From an uncultured Rhodocyclaceae bacterium (GTDB lineage Bacteria > Pseudomonadota > Gammaproteobacteria > Burkholderiales > Rhodocyclaceae): a stretch of DNA of 7,372 nt. The stretch is from contig CALAGF010000033.1 in assembly GCA_937892345.1 (NCBI GenBank), positions 1 through 7,372 on the forward strand. The letters run 5' to 3'. The notes beneath the pieces are model-generated. The model saw only the letters and a list, made by a program, of their open reading frames with translations. It had not been told where the DNA came from and ran no database searches. The position numbers and the translations under genes were made by a program. This document shows, piece after piece, positions 1 through 6,900 of the stretch; positions within the stretch are counted from its first letter, which is position 1, and the number at the start of each line of letters is the position of its first letter.

Positions 1-177
1 ACCTGGAACGGGGCGCTGTTCAGTGCGGCAACGATCCGATTACCGGTGTCGACCCGGACCAGCCAGTCGCTGACACAACGGCTGAAGGGCTTTGTCCTGC
101 AGGAACCGGCCGTTCGCGAGCGACATTCTTTCCGCTCGCAACTGTATCGGATGTATGACGGACGCCCCTTCCATTGA
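1..177 (+). other. Open frame entering from the left edge, possible 3' end of a gene
   Basis: An open frame of 58 codons runs from the first base to a TGA at 175-177 and has no start in the window. Its third codon positions are mostly G or C, which would fit the tail of a rightward coding region converging on the leftward gene that ends at 193. The peptide, ending in YRMYDGRPFH, contains no domain I recognise. The stretch around 100-145 could instead be a degenerate intergenic repeat. No other gene is visible in bases 1-192. Confidence 0.2.
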
Positions 178-192
178 ACAGAATGGCGGTGT

Positions 193-708
193 TCATTCGA
201 TTTCGGACTCGATGTCCGTGTTACGCCACTCGAGAGGCAATTCCGACTGGGCACAGTACCGAGCGTCAAGAGCGACGACGTCCTGCTCCTTGGCCAAGAA
301 GCGGGAGTCATTATCAAGTATGTATTGCAGATGCCGAGTCTCCGGCGCGTCCCCCTGGAAATCGGCGCACTCTTCTTCCACGCGATAAGTGGCTGGACCG
401 GTCTGCTCGATACGCTTGAACTCGCAGAAATACCGCGCTCCGCCGATGCCATTCCGTCTCAGAAGCAAGAGGGTGGCGTTCGAGGCTTTGGCGCAAGGCG
501 TATCGCTGGCGACGTAGTAGCCGCGCTGCAGCGGGAGGACAGCCACCTGCCGGAGGCTTTGCGCTGTCGTTGCGCGGACGTCTCGGGAGGCTTGGAGCTC
601 AGGCGAAGGATTGCACGCTGCACTCAGGAGGCATAGCAGGATGATCCGGCACTGAGCCCACTTTGCCCTCGTGACGGACGTCTGGAGGGTACCAGGCGCC
701 TTGCTCAT
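193..708 (-). CDS. Small putative lipoprotein of unknown function
   Basis: This encodes 171 residues that I do not assign to a family. A basic N-terminus is followed by a short hydrophobic core (about residues 22-31, IILLCLLSAA) ending at Cys32. That suggests a lipoprotein signal peptide, although Ser at -3 is not the classical lipobox residue. The mature part is small and soluble and has four further cysteines (72, 95, 114, 152), enough for two disulfides in the periplasm. The tail is acidic. The ATG lies inside the end of the upstream membrane-protein gene as an ATGA overlap, so the two are probably translationally coupled and share the promoter at 1470-1498. This overlap is the main reason for choosing the start. 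The gene is near the inside of a Tn402-type transposon end and may be cargo. That it is coding is fairly sure; its function and lipidation are not. Confidence 0.7.
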   Translation of the reverse strand: MSKAPGTLQTSVTRAKWAQCRIILLCLLSAACNPSPELQASRDVRATTAQSLRQVAVLPLQRGYYVASDTPCAKASNATLLLLRRNGIGGARYFCEFKRIEQTGPATYRVEEECADFQGDAPETRHLQYILDNDSRFLAKEQDVVALDARYCAQSELPLEWRNTDIESEIE

Positions 709-1397
709 GATGCCGGCATGGCCAAGTTCAACGCCTTGCCGATCTCAGTGGCAACGCCCTTGGCAGTGACCTCATCCAGTCCGGCAGCGAGCACATAAGC
801 CTTTCCGGCAGCTTCGACTTCAACCCGATACGCCACCTCGGCAAGTGCTCGCCGACCCGCCAGCCCCATCGTGACGCCGGTGGGAATGCCTTGATTCGCG
901 TCGTAAACGATCTCGACGCCCCCAGCGAACTTGTTCCTGATGCGCAGGTCATGAATGTCGTCCTTACGCAAGAAGGTTCCGTCGGTCTCAATGCCTTCTG
1001 GATTCACGCGAAAACGGCGAGGTGCCGTGGGATTGCCACCCCGGTGGTCCTGCAGCAAGACCAGCCATGTCAGCAAAGCGAAGATCAAGCCCAGGACCCA
1101 CAGGTAAGCCATTCCACTTCCCACGACGCCTGCGCCCAGGATGATCGAGAGCACGGCAGGAAACCAGAGAATGGGCGGCGCAGCGGGAACAACTGTCAAC
1201 TGCAGCCAAGCGCCATCTTCCTGTTTGACATACTCGGCCGCATTCTTCGAGGAGGCGCGGAAACGCCGGTATGCAAAGAACAACAAAATTGCGGCGAACG
1301 CATATTTGACGGCAGCTTCTCCGAGGGATCTAGGACTGGCCAGCAGCAGAAACCAAAGGCCTGCAACACCATAGATGACTGCAATGACTCGATTCAT
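705..1397 (-). CDS. Four-helix inner-membrane protein with a soluble C-terminal domain
   Basis: This encodes 230 residues from the ATG at 1395-1397. That start has AAGGGAGA four bases upstream and opens directly into the first membrane segment. A longer frame begins at 1436 (13 extra residues) but lacks a comparable ribosome site. Predicted membrane segments are at about residues 4-20, 28-43, 75-93 and 96-115, in two hairpins. Residues 130-230 are soluble and mixed alpha/beta, with a stretch reading FRVNPEGIETDG followed by DDIHDLRIR. That pattern recalls the first strands of bacterial PH-like domains fused to membrane hairpins, but the resemblance is inferred by eye and is weak. The gene is the first of a two-gene operon with the putative lipoprotein (ATGA overlap at 705-708), so the two may act together at the envelope. 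It lies about 180 bases inside a Tn402-type end where an integron would carry intI1. No catalytic motif was recognised. Confidence 0.8.
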   Translation of the reverse strand: MNRVIAVIYGVAGLWFLLLASPRSLGEAAVKYAFAAILLFFAYRRFRASSKNAAEYVKQEDGAWLQLTVVPAAPPILWFPAVLSIILGAGVVGSGMAYLWVLGLIFALLTWLVLLQDHRGGNPTAPRRFRVNPEGIETDGTFLRKDDIHDLRIRNKFAGGVEIVYDANQGIPTGVTMGLAGRRALAEVAYRVEVEAAGKAYVLAAGLDEVTAKGVATEIGKALNLAMPAS

Positions 1398-1400
1398 AGT

Positions 1401-1408
1401 TCTCCCTT
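1401..1408 (-). promoter_or_regulatory. Ribosome binding site that sets the membrane-protein start
   Basis: On the minus strand AAGGGAGA precedes the ATG at 1397, with GGGAG four bases from the start codon. It supports the MNRVIAV start over the longer frame beginning at 1436. Confidence 0.6.
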
Positions 1409-1469
1409 CCTTCGCAACCGAATAGAGATTCCGCACGAGGACGTCGAACGCGAAAATTACCTGAAAGAT

Positions 1470-1498
1470 GTCATAAAGTCAGCATCTCGAATTCTCAA
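1470..1498 (-). promoter_or_regulatory. Sigma70-type promoter for the leftward two-gene operon
   Basis: On the minus strand TTGAGA (1493-1498) and TATGAC (1470-1475) are separated by exactly 17 bases. They match the -35 and -10 consensus at 5/6 and 4/6 positions. The promoter is about 75 bases upstream of the membrane-protein start and just inside the Tn402-like end, firing inward. The call comes from sequence match only. Confidence 0.45.
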
Positions 1499-1563
1499 GG
1501 CACCGGCTCGTCCTCAATCTGAGCGAAGCTGCCGTTCGAGTGACGACGCTACAGACAGGCCGA

Positions 1564-1587
1564 CCGGCAGCAGTTGGCCGGCAGCAG
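1564..1587. repeat. Short direct repeat at the inner edge of the IRi-type end
   Basis: CCGGCAGCAG occurs at 1564-1573 and again at 1578-1587. The second copy is inside the part resembling the integron 5' terminus and the first lies just beyond it. Such a repeat could mark where the transposon end was joined to its present neighbour, or it could be chance in GC-rich DNA. Confidence 0.4.
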
Positions 1588-1675
1588 CCCGTCGTTGCCT
1601 GATGGATCCAACCCCTCCGCTGCTATAGTGCAGTCGGCTTCTGACGTTCAGTGCAGCCGTCTTCTGAAAACGACA
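1575..1675 (-). mobile_element. Tn402/Tn5053-family terminal region, IRi type; element body to the left
   Basis: Read on the minus strand from 1675 inward, this begins TGTCGTTTTCAGAAGACGGC and continues for about 100 bases. To my recall those bases equal the outermost part of the class 1 integron 5'-conserved segment, through its GGATCC-containing stretch to the GCTGCTGCCGGCCA at 1575-1588. The terminal 25 bases (1651-1675) are the inverted repeat and match the repeat at 7318-7342 at 23 of 25 positions. Two 19-base copies of the presumed TniA binding repeat are present. Because the terminus faces right, the transposon body lies at lower coordinates. In integrons intI1 would follow inward; here the sequence diverges at about 1574 and leads to an unrelated operon. 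The similarity is from memory, not a search. Confidence 0.85.
1628..1669 (-). repeat. Two direct 19-base repeats of the TniA-binding type
   Basis: GTGCAGTCGGCTTCTGACG (1628-1646) and GTGCAGCCGTCTTCTGAAA (1651-1669) are tandem near-copies starting 23 bases apart. Repeats of this kind lie inside the ends of Tn5053/Tn402 transposons, where the TniA transposase binds. The outer copy is part of the 25-base terminal inverted repeat. Confidence 0.75.
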
Positions 1676-1707
1676 GCGCGACACAGTAAATCAAGGCATT
1701 GCGGTTC

Positions 1708-1749
1708 TCGAAAATAGTTCTTGAAAGGCTATTCTCGACCCCTTAGCAT
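1708..1749 (+). promoter_or_regulatory. Promoter and inverted-repeat operator candidate for mntA-hepT
   Basis: TTGAAA (1721-1726) and TAGCAT (1744-1749) are 17 bases apart and resemble -35 and -10 boxes, about 30 bases before the mntA start. An inverted repeat, TCGAAAATAG (1708-1717) and CTATTCTCGA (1729-1738), pairs at 9 of 10 positions and straddles the -35 box. That position suits an operator through which the toxin-antitoxin pair could control itself. It is inferred from spacing and symmetry only. The rest of 1676-1779 shows nothing else. Confidence 0.4.
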
Positions 1750-1779
1750 TGCAATGAGTTTCGATAAGAAAGGATACCC

Positions 1780-2070
1780 ATGCGACCGTCCGTTGTGCTC
1801 GACATGAAACGAAGTGCAGTGCGCGAAGCAGTAAGCCGTTTTCGCACGGCGAACCCGCGCGTCTTCGGATCGGTGCTGCATGGTACTGACCGCGATGGCA
1901 GCGACCTCGATCTACTGGTCGATGCGCTGCCGGGTGCCACGTTGTTGGACTTGGGCGATCTGCAAGACGACCTGGAATCCTTGCTTGGCGTTCCCGTCGA
2001 TTTGCTGACGCCCGGCGATCTGCCGCCGAAGTTTCGGGCCAAGGTACTCGCGGAAGCGCAATCGGTATGA
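1780..2070 (+). CDS. mntA: MntA-type antitoxin, minimal nucleotidyltransferase
   Basis: The protein is 96 residues, the usual size of a minimal nucleotidyltransferase (MNT) antitoxin. The family signature GSx10DxD is intact: Gly30-Ser31, then Asp42 and Asp44 in SDLDLLV, which bind metal and ATP. Known MntA antitoxins neutralise HepT by adding AMP units to the toxin tyrosine in its RX4-6HXY motif (type VII toxin-antitoxin systems). The start ATG has AAAGGA (1769-1774) five bases upstream. The stop overlaps the HepT start as ATGA (2067-2070), the normal coupled order with antitoxin first. The gene begins about 105 bases beyond the Tn402-type end, in the middle block rather than in the left transposon body. 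Catalytic residues look complete, so an active antitoxin is likely. Confidence 0.9.
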   Translation: MRPSVVLDMKRSAVREAVSRFRTANPRVFGSVLHGTDRDGSDLDLLVDALPGATLLDLGDLQDDLESLLGVPVDLLTPGDLPPKFRAKVLAEAQSV

Positions 2071-3869
2071 GCGAGAACCACCGACTGCCCGACTACCTCG
2101 ATCACATCCAGCAGGCAGCAACCGATGCGTGCAGCTTCGTGGAAGGGCTGACCAAAGACGACTTCCTGGCCGACAAGCGCACCCAGCAGGCTGTCATCAT
2201 GAGCCTGATCATCATCGGTGAGGCCGCTACGAAAGTGATGGAGGGCTACGCCGGCTTTATCCAGGCGCACCCCGATGTGCCGTGGCGCAGCATGCGCAAC
2301 ATGCGTAATCGCATGGCCCACGGCTATTTCGCCATCAATCTCGATGTGGTGTGGGAGACGGTACAAGAATGGCTGCCGGCGTTGCAGAAACAACTGCCTG
2401 CCGTGCGCCAGGACGCCGACGATGAAGCCCTTCACAGCGAAGTCAGCCGTGTCACGAGTGTCATCAAGGACATTGCGGACCAGACCAACCTGCTGGCGCT
2501 CAATGCAGCCATCGAAGCCGCTCGCGCCGGAGAAACCGGGCGCGGCTTTGCCGTGGTGGCCGACGAAGTGCGCAAACTTGCCGAGCGAACCGCCAGAGCG
2601 ACACAGGAAATCGGACAAATGACGCAGAGTATACAAAACGAAACCCAACACGCGGTCGACGGCAACTCACCCCAAGGCTGTGGAAGCAACACTTCGCGGC
2701 CAATCCGCTTCGATCCGATCTCCACCCGCGCTCGAAGTAGGCAAGAACGCCGCTCGGTTACCGCTTACGTTGCTGCTGGCCACCCTGATTGCCTCCAAGA
2801 GACGGACCGCCGAAGTGGTCGAGATCGTGGCCACAGTCAAGCTGCTCCGCCGGTCGGAAAGAAGCTGGTAACATTTGTCACCTTTCCCAGAGTGACGCTC
2901 ATGCGGCCGATCCGATGTCTTGCCTTCCTGGTCCTGTCGTTGGTCTTTGCTGGGTGTGGTGAGGGTGTCGATCGAGAACCCGCGGTCGCAATCTCCACAT
3001 CCCCGCCCCCCGTTGTAAAGCCGCGAGTGGCGTTGGTCATGAAAACGCTGACCAATCCGTTCTTCGTTGAGATGGAGAAGGGTGCGCGCAAGGCGGAGAT
3101 TGAGCTCGGCATTGAACTGATCGTCAAGACGGCAGCGCAGGAAACCTCATTCGAACAGCAGGTTTCGATCGTCGAAGATCTAGTTCAGAACAAGCGGGCC
3201 GATGCGCTCGTGATCGCCCCTGCGAATGCACACCATCTGATTCCTGCGGTGCGAAAGGCGCGTGATGCGGGTATTCCGGTGGTGATTATCGATGCCCGCC
3301 TGGATGCCACCCAACTCGCAGTGGCGGATCTCGCCGGCCTGCCCTTTATCAGCGTGGACAACGAGAAGGGGGCCTATCTCGCGGTCAAGGCGCTGAGCGC
3401 AGGGATTGAAGTGCCGACCACGGCAGCCATTCTCGAAGGCATTCGTAGTGCCGAGAATGCGCAGGCGCGCAAGCAAGGTGCGGAGCGTGCGTTTTCAGAG
3501 AACACGGCGATCCGAGTGGTTGCCAGTGAAACCGCCAACTGGAAGATCGATGAGGCCTATGAGGTAACCAGGAAAATGTTCGAGCTGCATCCGGGCATCG
3601 GCCTGCTGTTCGCCGCCAACGACATGATGGCACTGGGGGCCTTGCGATACTTGAGCGACAATGGGCTGAGCTCGGTCAAGGTGGCCGGTTTCGACGCCTT
3701 GCCCGAAATCCGGACCATGGTCGATCAGGGCAAGCTAGCGGTTACCGTCGACCAGCGCTCGGCGGAGCAAGGTTATCAAGGTGTTCTGTATGCGATTCGC
3801 CTGCTCAAGGGCGAAAAAGTGCCATCAGAAACGCTGATCGATGTGGCGCTGGTCAGCGCGCCGAAGTAG
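2067..3869 (+). CDS. hepT: HepT-type HEPN toxin reading in frame through an MCP fragment into a substrate-binding lipoprotein
   Basis: The frame is open for 600 codons. Residues 1 to about 120 form a complete all-helical HEPN domain of HepT type with the RNase motif R80-NRMA-H85-G-Y87 (RX4HXY). Tyr87 would be the site modified by MntA. HepT proteins normally stop after some 110-140 residues. Here no stop occurs: residues 125-199 are a methyl-accepting chemotaxis hairpin, 200-278 have no recognisable in-frame domain, and from Met279 the frame equals the separate substrate-binding lipoprotein. The simplest reading is that a deletion joined the end of hepT to an MCP fragment and removed the toxin stop, while the lipoprotein starts on its own at 2901. 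Translation from 2067 would give a long HepT chimera with a buried signal peptide, which may be unstable or inactive. HepT identity is strong; whether the fusion is made is unknown. Confidence 0.65.
   Translation: MSENHRLPDYLDHIQQAATDACSFVEGLTKDDFLADKRTQQAVIMSLIIIGEAATKVMEGYAGFIQAHPDVPWRSMRNMRNRMAHGYFAINLDVVWETVQEWLPALQKQLPAVRQDADDEALHSEVSRVTSVIKDIADQTNLLALNAAIEAARAGETGRGFAVVADEVRKLAERTARATQEIGQMTQSIQNETQHAVDGNSPQGCGSNTSRPIRFDPISTRARSRQERRSVTAYVAAGHPDCLQETDRRSGRDRGHSQAAPPVGKKLVTFVTFPRVTLMRPIRCLAFLVLSLVFAGCGEGVDREPAVAISTSPPPVVKPRVALVMKTLTNPFFVEMEKGARKAEIELGIELIVKTAAQETSFEQQVSIVEDLVQNKRADALVIAPANAHHLIPAVRKARDAGIPVVIIDARLDATQLAVADLAGLPFISVDNEKGAYLAVKALSAGIEVPTTAAILEGIRSAENAQARKQGAERAFSENTAIRVVASETANWKIDEAYEVTRKMFELHPGIGLLFAANDMMALGALRYLSDNGLSSVKVAGFDALPEIRTMVDQGKLAVTVDQRSAEQGYQGVLYAIRLLKGEKVPSETLIDVALVSAPK
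2439..2868 (+). pseudogene. Remnant of a methyl-accepting chemotaxis protein signalling domain
   Basis: Bases 2439-2663 encode the highly conserved MCP hairpin, including DIADQTNLLALNAAIEAARA and then GRGFAVVADEVRKLAER. In receptors this part binds CheA and CheW. There is no N-terminal sensor, membrane segment or HAMP, and the piece follows HepT without its own start. After about 2663 the MCP pattern leaves the frame. Possible continuation appears in another frame (about 2664-2868), with LEVGKNAAR and then RTAEVVEIVATVK, resembling the C-terminal helix of the same domain after a frameshift, ending at TAA 2869-2871. It therefore looks like a frameshifted internal and C-terminal scrap of an MCP gene. 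The hairpin is certain; the shifted tail is a weaker call. Confidence 0.7.
2867..2882. promoter_or_regulatory. Palindrome upstream of the substrate-binding lipoprotein
   Basis: GGTAACATTTGTCACC has arms pairing at 6 of 7 positions around a two-base centre, 18 bases before the ATG at 2901. It could be an operator for the lipoprotein and c-di-GMP enzyme genes. I see no convincing -35/-10 pair beside it, so it may be chance. Confidence 0.25.
2901..3869 (+). CDS. Periplasmic sugar-type substrate-binding lipoprotein (Peripla_BP_4, RbsB-like)
   Basis: The protein is 322 residues. It opens with a lipoprotein signal, MRPIRCLAFLVLSLVFAGC, giving lipid-bearing Cys19. Gly at +2 would favour the outer membrane under the Lol rule. 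A proline-rich tether (SPPPVVKP) follows, then a type I periplasmic-binding fold. Family hallmarks are LTNPFFVEMEKGA, DALVIAPANA with AGIPVVIIDA, ILEGIRSAENAQARKQG, FAANDMMALGAL, VAGFDALPEI and AVTVDQRSAEQGYQG. Relatives bind sugars, autoinducer-2 or related small molecules; the ligand cannot be read here. The ATG at 2901 is preferred because the signal peptide starts there, although the upstream ribosome site is weak and the frame is open back to hepT. No permease or ATPase gene follows. The next gene, 85 bases on, is a membrane c-di-GMP enzyme with a periplasmic sensor, so a sensory role is likelier than transport. Confidence 0.85.
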   Translation: MRPIRCLAFLVLSLVFAGCGEGVDREPAVAISTSPPPVVKPRVALVMKTLTNPFFVEMEKGARKAEIELGIELIVKTAAQETSFEQQVSIVEDLVQNKRADALVIAPANAHHLIPAVRKARDAGIPVVIIDARLDATQLAVADLAGLPFISVDNEKGAYLAVKALSAGIEVPTTAAILEGIRSAENAQARKQGAERAFSENTAIRVVASETANWKIDEAYEVTRKMFELHPGIGLLFAANDMMALGALRYLSDNGLSSVKVAGFDALPEIRTMVDQGKLAVTVDQRSAEQGYQGVLYAIRLLKGEKVPSETLIDVALVSAPK

Positions 3870-3954
3870 GCCCGGGATTGCGTTTGAACATCATGACGAT
3901 CAAATTCGCCGCTCCCTTGGCGGAGTCGGCCCGTTGCTCATGGGTGGGGGGCGG

Positions 3955-6900
3955 ATGCGGCTGAACCTCACCCAGCGCTTCATTGTCTACCTGATTGTGC
4001 TTAGCATCCTGCCACTGTTGGTGGTGGGCTTATCGGCGATACACCTGTCGAACCAGGCTCTGGAACATGAGACGCGCAGCAGTGCGATTCAACAGGCTCA
4101 CGACAAGGCTGCCCTGCTCAACGGGCAGATGGCGCAGATCGAAGCATTGATCGCTAACATCAGCGGGGTTGAGCAGATTGTCGAGGCGGTCTCGGCTGAG
4201 CCGCCCGATGGCGATGTGTTCACGCGCCTGGCCACCCAGGCGCAGATCGGCTACGTGCTCAACAATTACATCAACCTGGACGGCCTTGTCTCCATCGACA
4301 TTTTTACCTTGGGGGGTAGTCACTACCACGTCGGCGACACCCTGGTTTCAAATAACCTGGATGTAACGGCGCGCGAACAGTTGATCGCAGAGACCCTGGC
4401 CGCTCCCAGCCGGATACATTGGGCAGGTGTGCAGGCCAACCTCAATCGTGACTCCGCCCACCGCCAGGTGGTAACGGTAGCCCGAGTGATTCGCCGTTTC
4501 GATCTGGCGACTTCGCGCGAGGTCCCGGTCGCCTTGCTGCTGATCAACTACGACCCACACCAGATTCGCCGCGAGTTCAGCAAAGCAGGCGTTAGCGAAG
4601 ATCGCCTGCTGATCGTGTTGGACGGGCGTGATCGCCTCGTATATCACCCCGATCCAGCACGCCTCGGCTCGCACGCAGAACCAGCGTTGATTGCCCAGCT
4701 GGCCGAAGCACACAGCGCGACGGTAACGATCAATGCTGCAAGTGGAGTACTCATTAGTCAAGTCGCCCTGCACGCTCCCGGCTGGCGACTTGCGATCTTG
4801 GTTCCGGAAGAAACGCGGTATCGCTCAGCGCAGGCCATTGGACGGACCACCACCGTGGCGATGCTGGTGTCGCTCCTTATCGTGGGCGTGGGGGCGGTCT
4901 TGTTCGCGCGCCGGGTGGTGCAACCGATTCGTGATGTTGCCAGACGCTTCGGGCAACTACGCGACCTGCCCGATGCCGAATTGCTGCCGCTGGCGCCGCG
5001 CGGCGATGACGAGATCGGCAATCTCTCGCGCGGGTTCAATGCCTTTCTGGATGGTTTGAATGTCCGGCGTCAATCCGACGCAAAGCTCCAACTCGCAGCA
5101 AGCGTATTCAGCCACGCCCGTGAAGGTATCGTTATCACCGATGCCGATGGCCACATTATCGAGGTCAACGACGCCTTCACCCGTATCACCGGCTATCCCC
5201 GAAACGAGGTACTCGGCCGCAACCCCCGCATCCTCAGCTCCGGGCGCCATGATCGAGCTTTCTATGACGAGATGTGGCGTGATCTGCGCACCCGAGGGTA
5301 CTGGGAGGGGGAGGTCTGGAATATGCGCAAGTCCGGACAGGAGTACGCCCAGTCACTCGCAATCGCGGCCGTGCGCGGGAGCGATCAGCAGACCTCCCAC
5401 TATGTGGCGCTGTTCTCGGACATCACGCGGCAAAAGGACAATGAGCAGCAGCTCAGGCATATCGCGCACTTCGATCCGCTCACCGGCCTTCCCAACCGGG
5501 TGCTGCTGGCCGATCGCCTCGAGCAGGCCATCGTACGGGTAAGGCGCAGCGGCCTGCCGCTGGCACTGGCTTATATCGATCTGGATGGGTTCAAGTCAGT
5601 AAATGATGTACATGGCCATGACGTCGGCGATCAACTGTTGGTGACCCTTGCCGCGCGCATGAAGGATTGCCTGCGCGAGGGCGATACCGTCGCCCGCCTG
5701 GGTGGCGACGAGTTCGTCGCCGTACTTGCCGATCTGAGCAATCAGAGTACAGCGAAGGATCTGATCGATCGATTGCTGTCCGTCATCGCCCAACCGGTAA
5801 AGGTGGATGGCGTGGTCGTTCAGGTTTCCGGCAGCATCGGGATTTCCCACTACCCGCAAAGTGATGATGTCGATCCCGATCAGTTGCTGCGCCAGGCGGA
5901 CCAAGCGATGTACCAGGCCAAGGTCGCGGGCAAGAACCGTTACCATATTTTTGACACCGCACGGGATGCAAGTCTGCGCGGTCAGCACGAGCACCTGGAG
6001 CGCATCCGGGAGGGATTAATCAAGAACGAGTTCGTGCTTCACTACCAGCCCAAGGTCAACATGCGCAGCGGCGAGGTGATCGGAGCCGAGGCCCTGATCC
6101 GGTGGCAACACCCGGATCAGGGCCTGCTTGCACCCGTGGAGTTTCTGCCGCCGATCGCACAACATCCGCTGGAAGTGGAACTGGGACGCTGGGTGATCGA
6201 CACTGCGCTGACCCAGATCGCGGCATGGCAGGACGCGGGAGTCGATTTACCGGTTAGCGTGAACATCTCCGGCTTTCATCTGCAGCAGGCCGGTTTTCTG
6301 GATGAACTGCGAGCCCTGCTGGCAGCGCACCCGAACGTGCCGCGCGGCTATCTTGAGCTAGAAGTGCTGGAGAGTAGCGCTCTCGAAGACATCGCCCTGG
6401 TCTCCGCGGTTATCGATGCATCCGCGACGCTCGGAGTCAGTTTTGCGCTCGATGATTTTGGCACCGGTTATTCGTCGCTCACCTATCTCAAGCGCCTGCC
6501 GGCGCAAGTGCTCAAGATCGATCAGAGCTTCGTTCGCGACATGCTGCAGGACTCGGACGACCTCGCTATTCTAGAAGGAATACTGGGGCTGGCCACCGCC
6601 TTTCGGCGCAGGGCGATTGCCGAGGGGGTGGAGACGGTGGCGCACGGCGAAACCCTGCTGCGGCTCGGCTGCGATCTGGGCCAGGGCTATGGCATCGCCC
6701 GACCGATGGCGGCGGCCGATCTGCCTGCGTGGCGCCAGCGTTGGCGCCCCGACCCACGATGGGCGCATGCACACTGCCTCGACCGCGAGCTGATGCCGGT
6801 GCTGATTGCCGGTGTCGAGCATCGAGGCTGGATTGTTGCCCTGGGGGAACACCTCGATGGCAGGCGCGACGCGCCGCCGCCACTCGATCATCATCAATGC

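Noticed and set aside
100..145. AACCGGCCGTTCG resembling a phrase also present inside the integron 5'-CS
   Set aside because: Too short to show shared origin; similar degenerate motifs are common between genes in GC-rich proteobacteria.
175..195. Inverted repeat TGAACA/TGTTCA as a terminator
   Set aside because: Six-base, AT-rich arms with a nine-base loop and no following T run on either strand.
891..1628. A 245-codon plus-strand open frame
   Set aside because: It is antisense to the membrane-protein gene and crosses the promoter and transposon end; the peptide has no recognisable pattern.
1398..1675. Search for intI1, attI1 or attC next to the integron-like end
   Set aside because: No integrase frame or attC-like fold is visible; the stretch holds only a ribosome site, a promoter and the IR end.
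1743..2651. A 302-codon open frame on the minus strand
   Set aside because: It is antisense to mntA, the HepT region and the MCP hairpin, all of which carry clear family motifs on the plus strand; its peptide shows no domain.
3841..3954. Longer N-terminus for the GGDEF-EAL protein starting at 3841
   Set aside because: It overlaps the lipoprotein's last codons, adds no domain, and the ATG at 3955 has a strong G-rich ribosome site and begins the first membrane helix.
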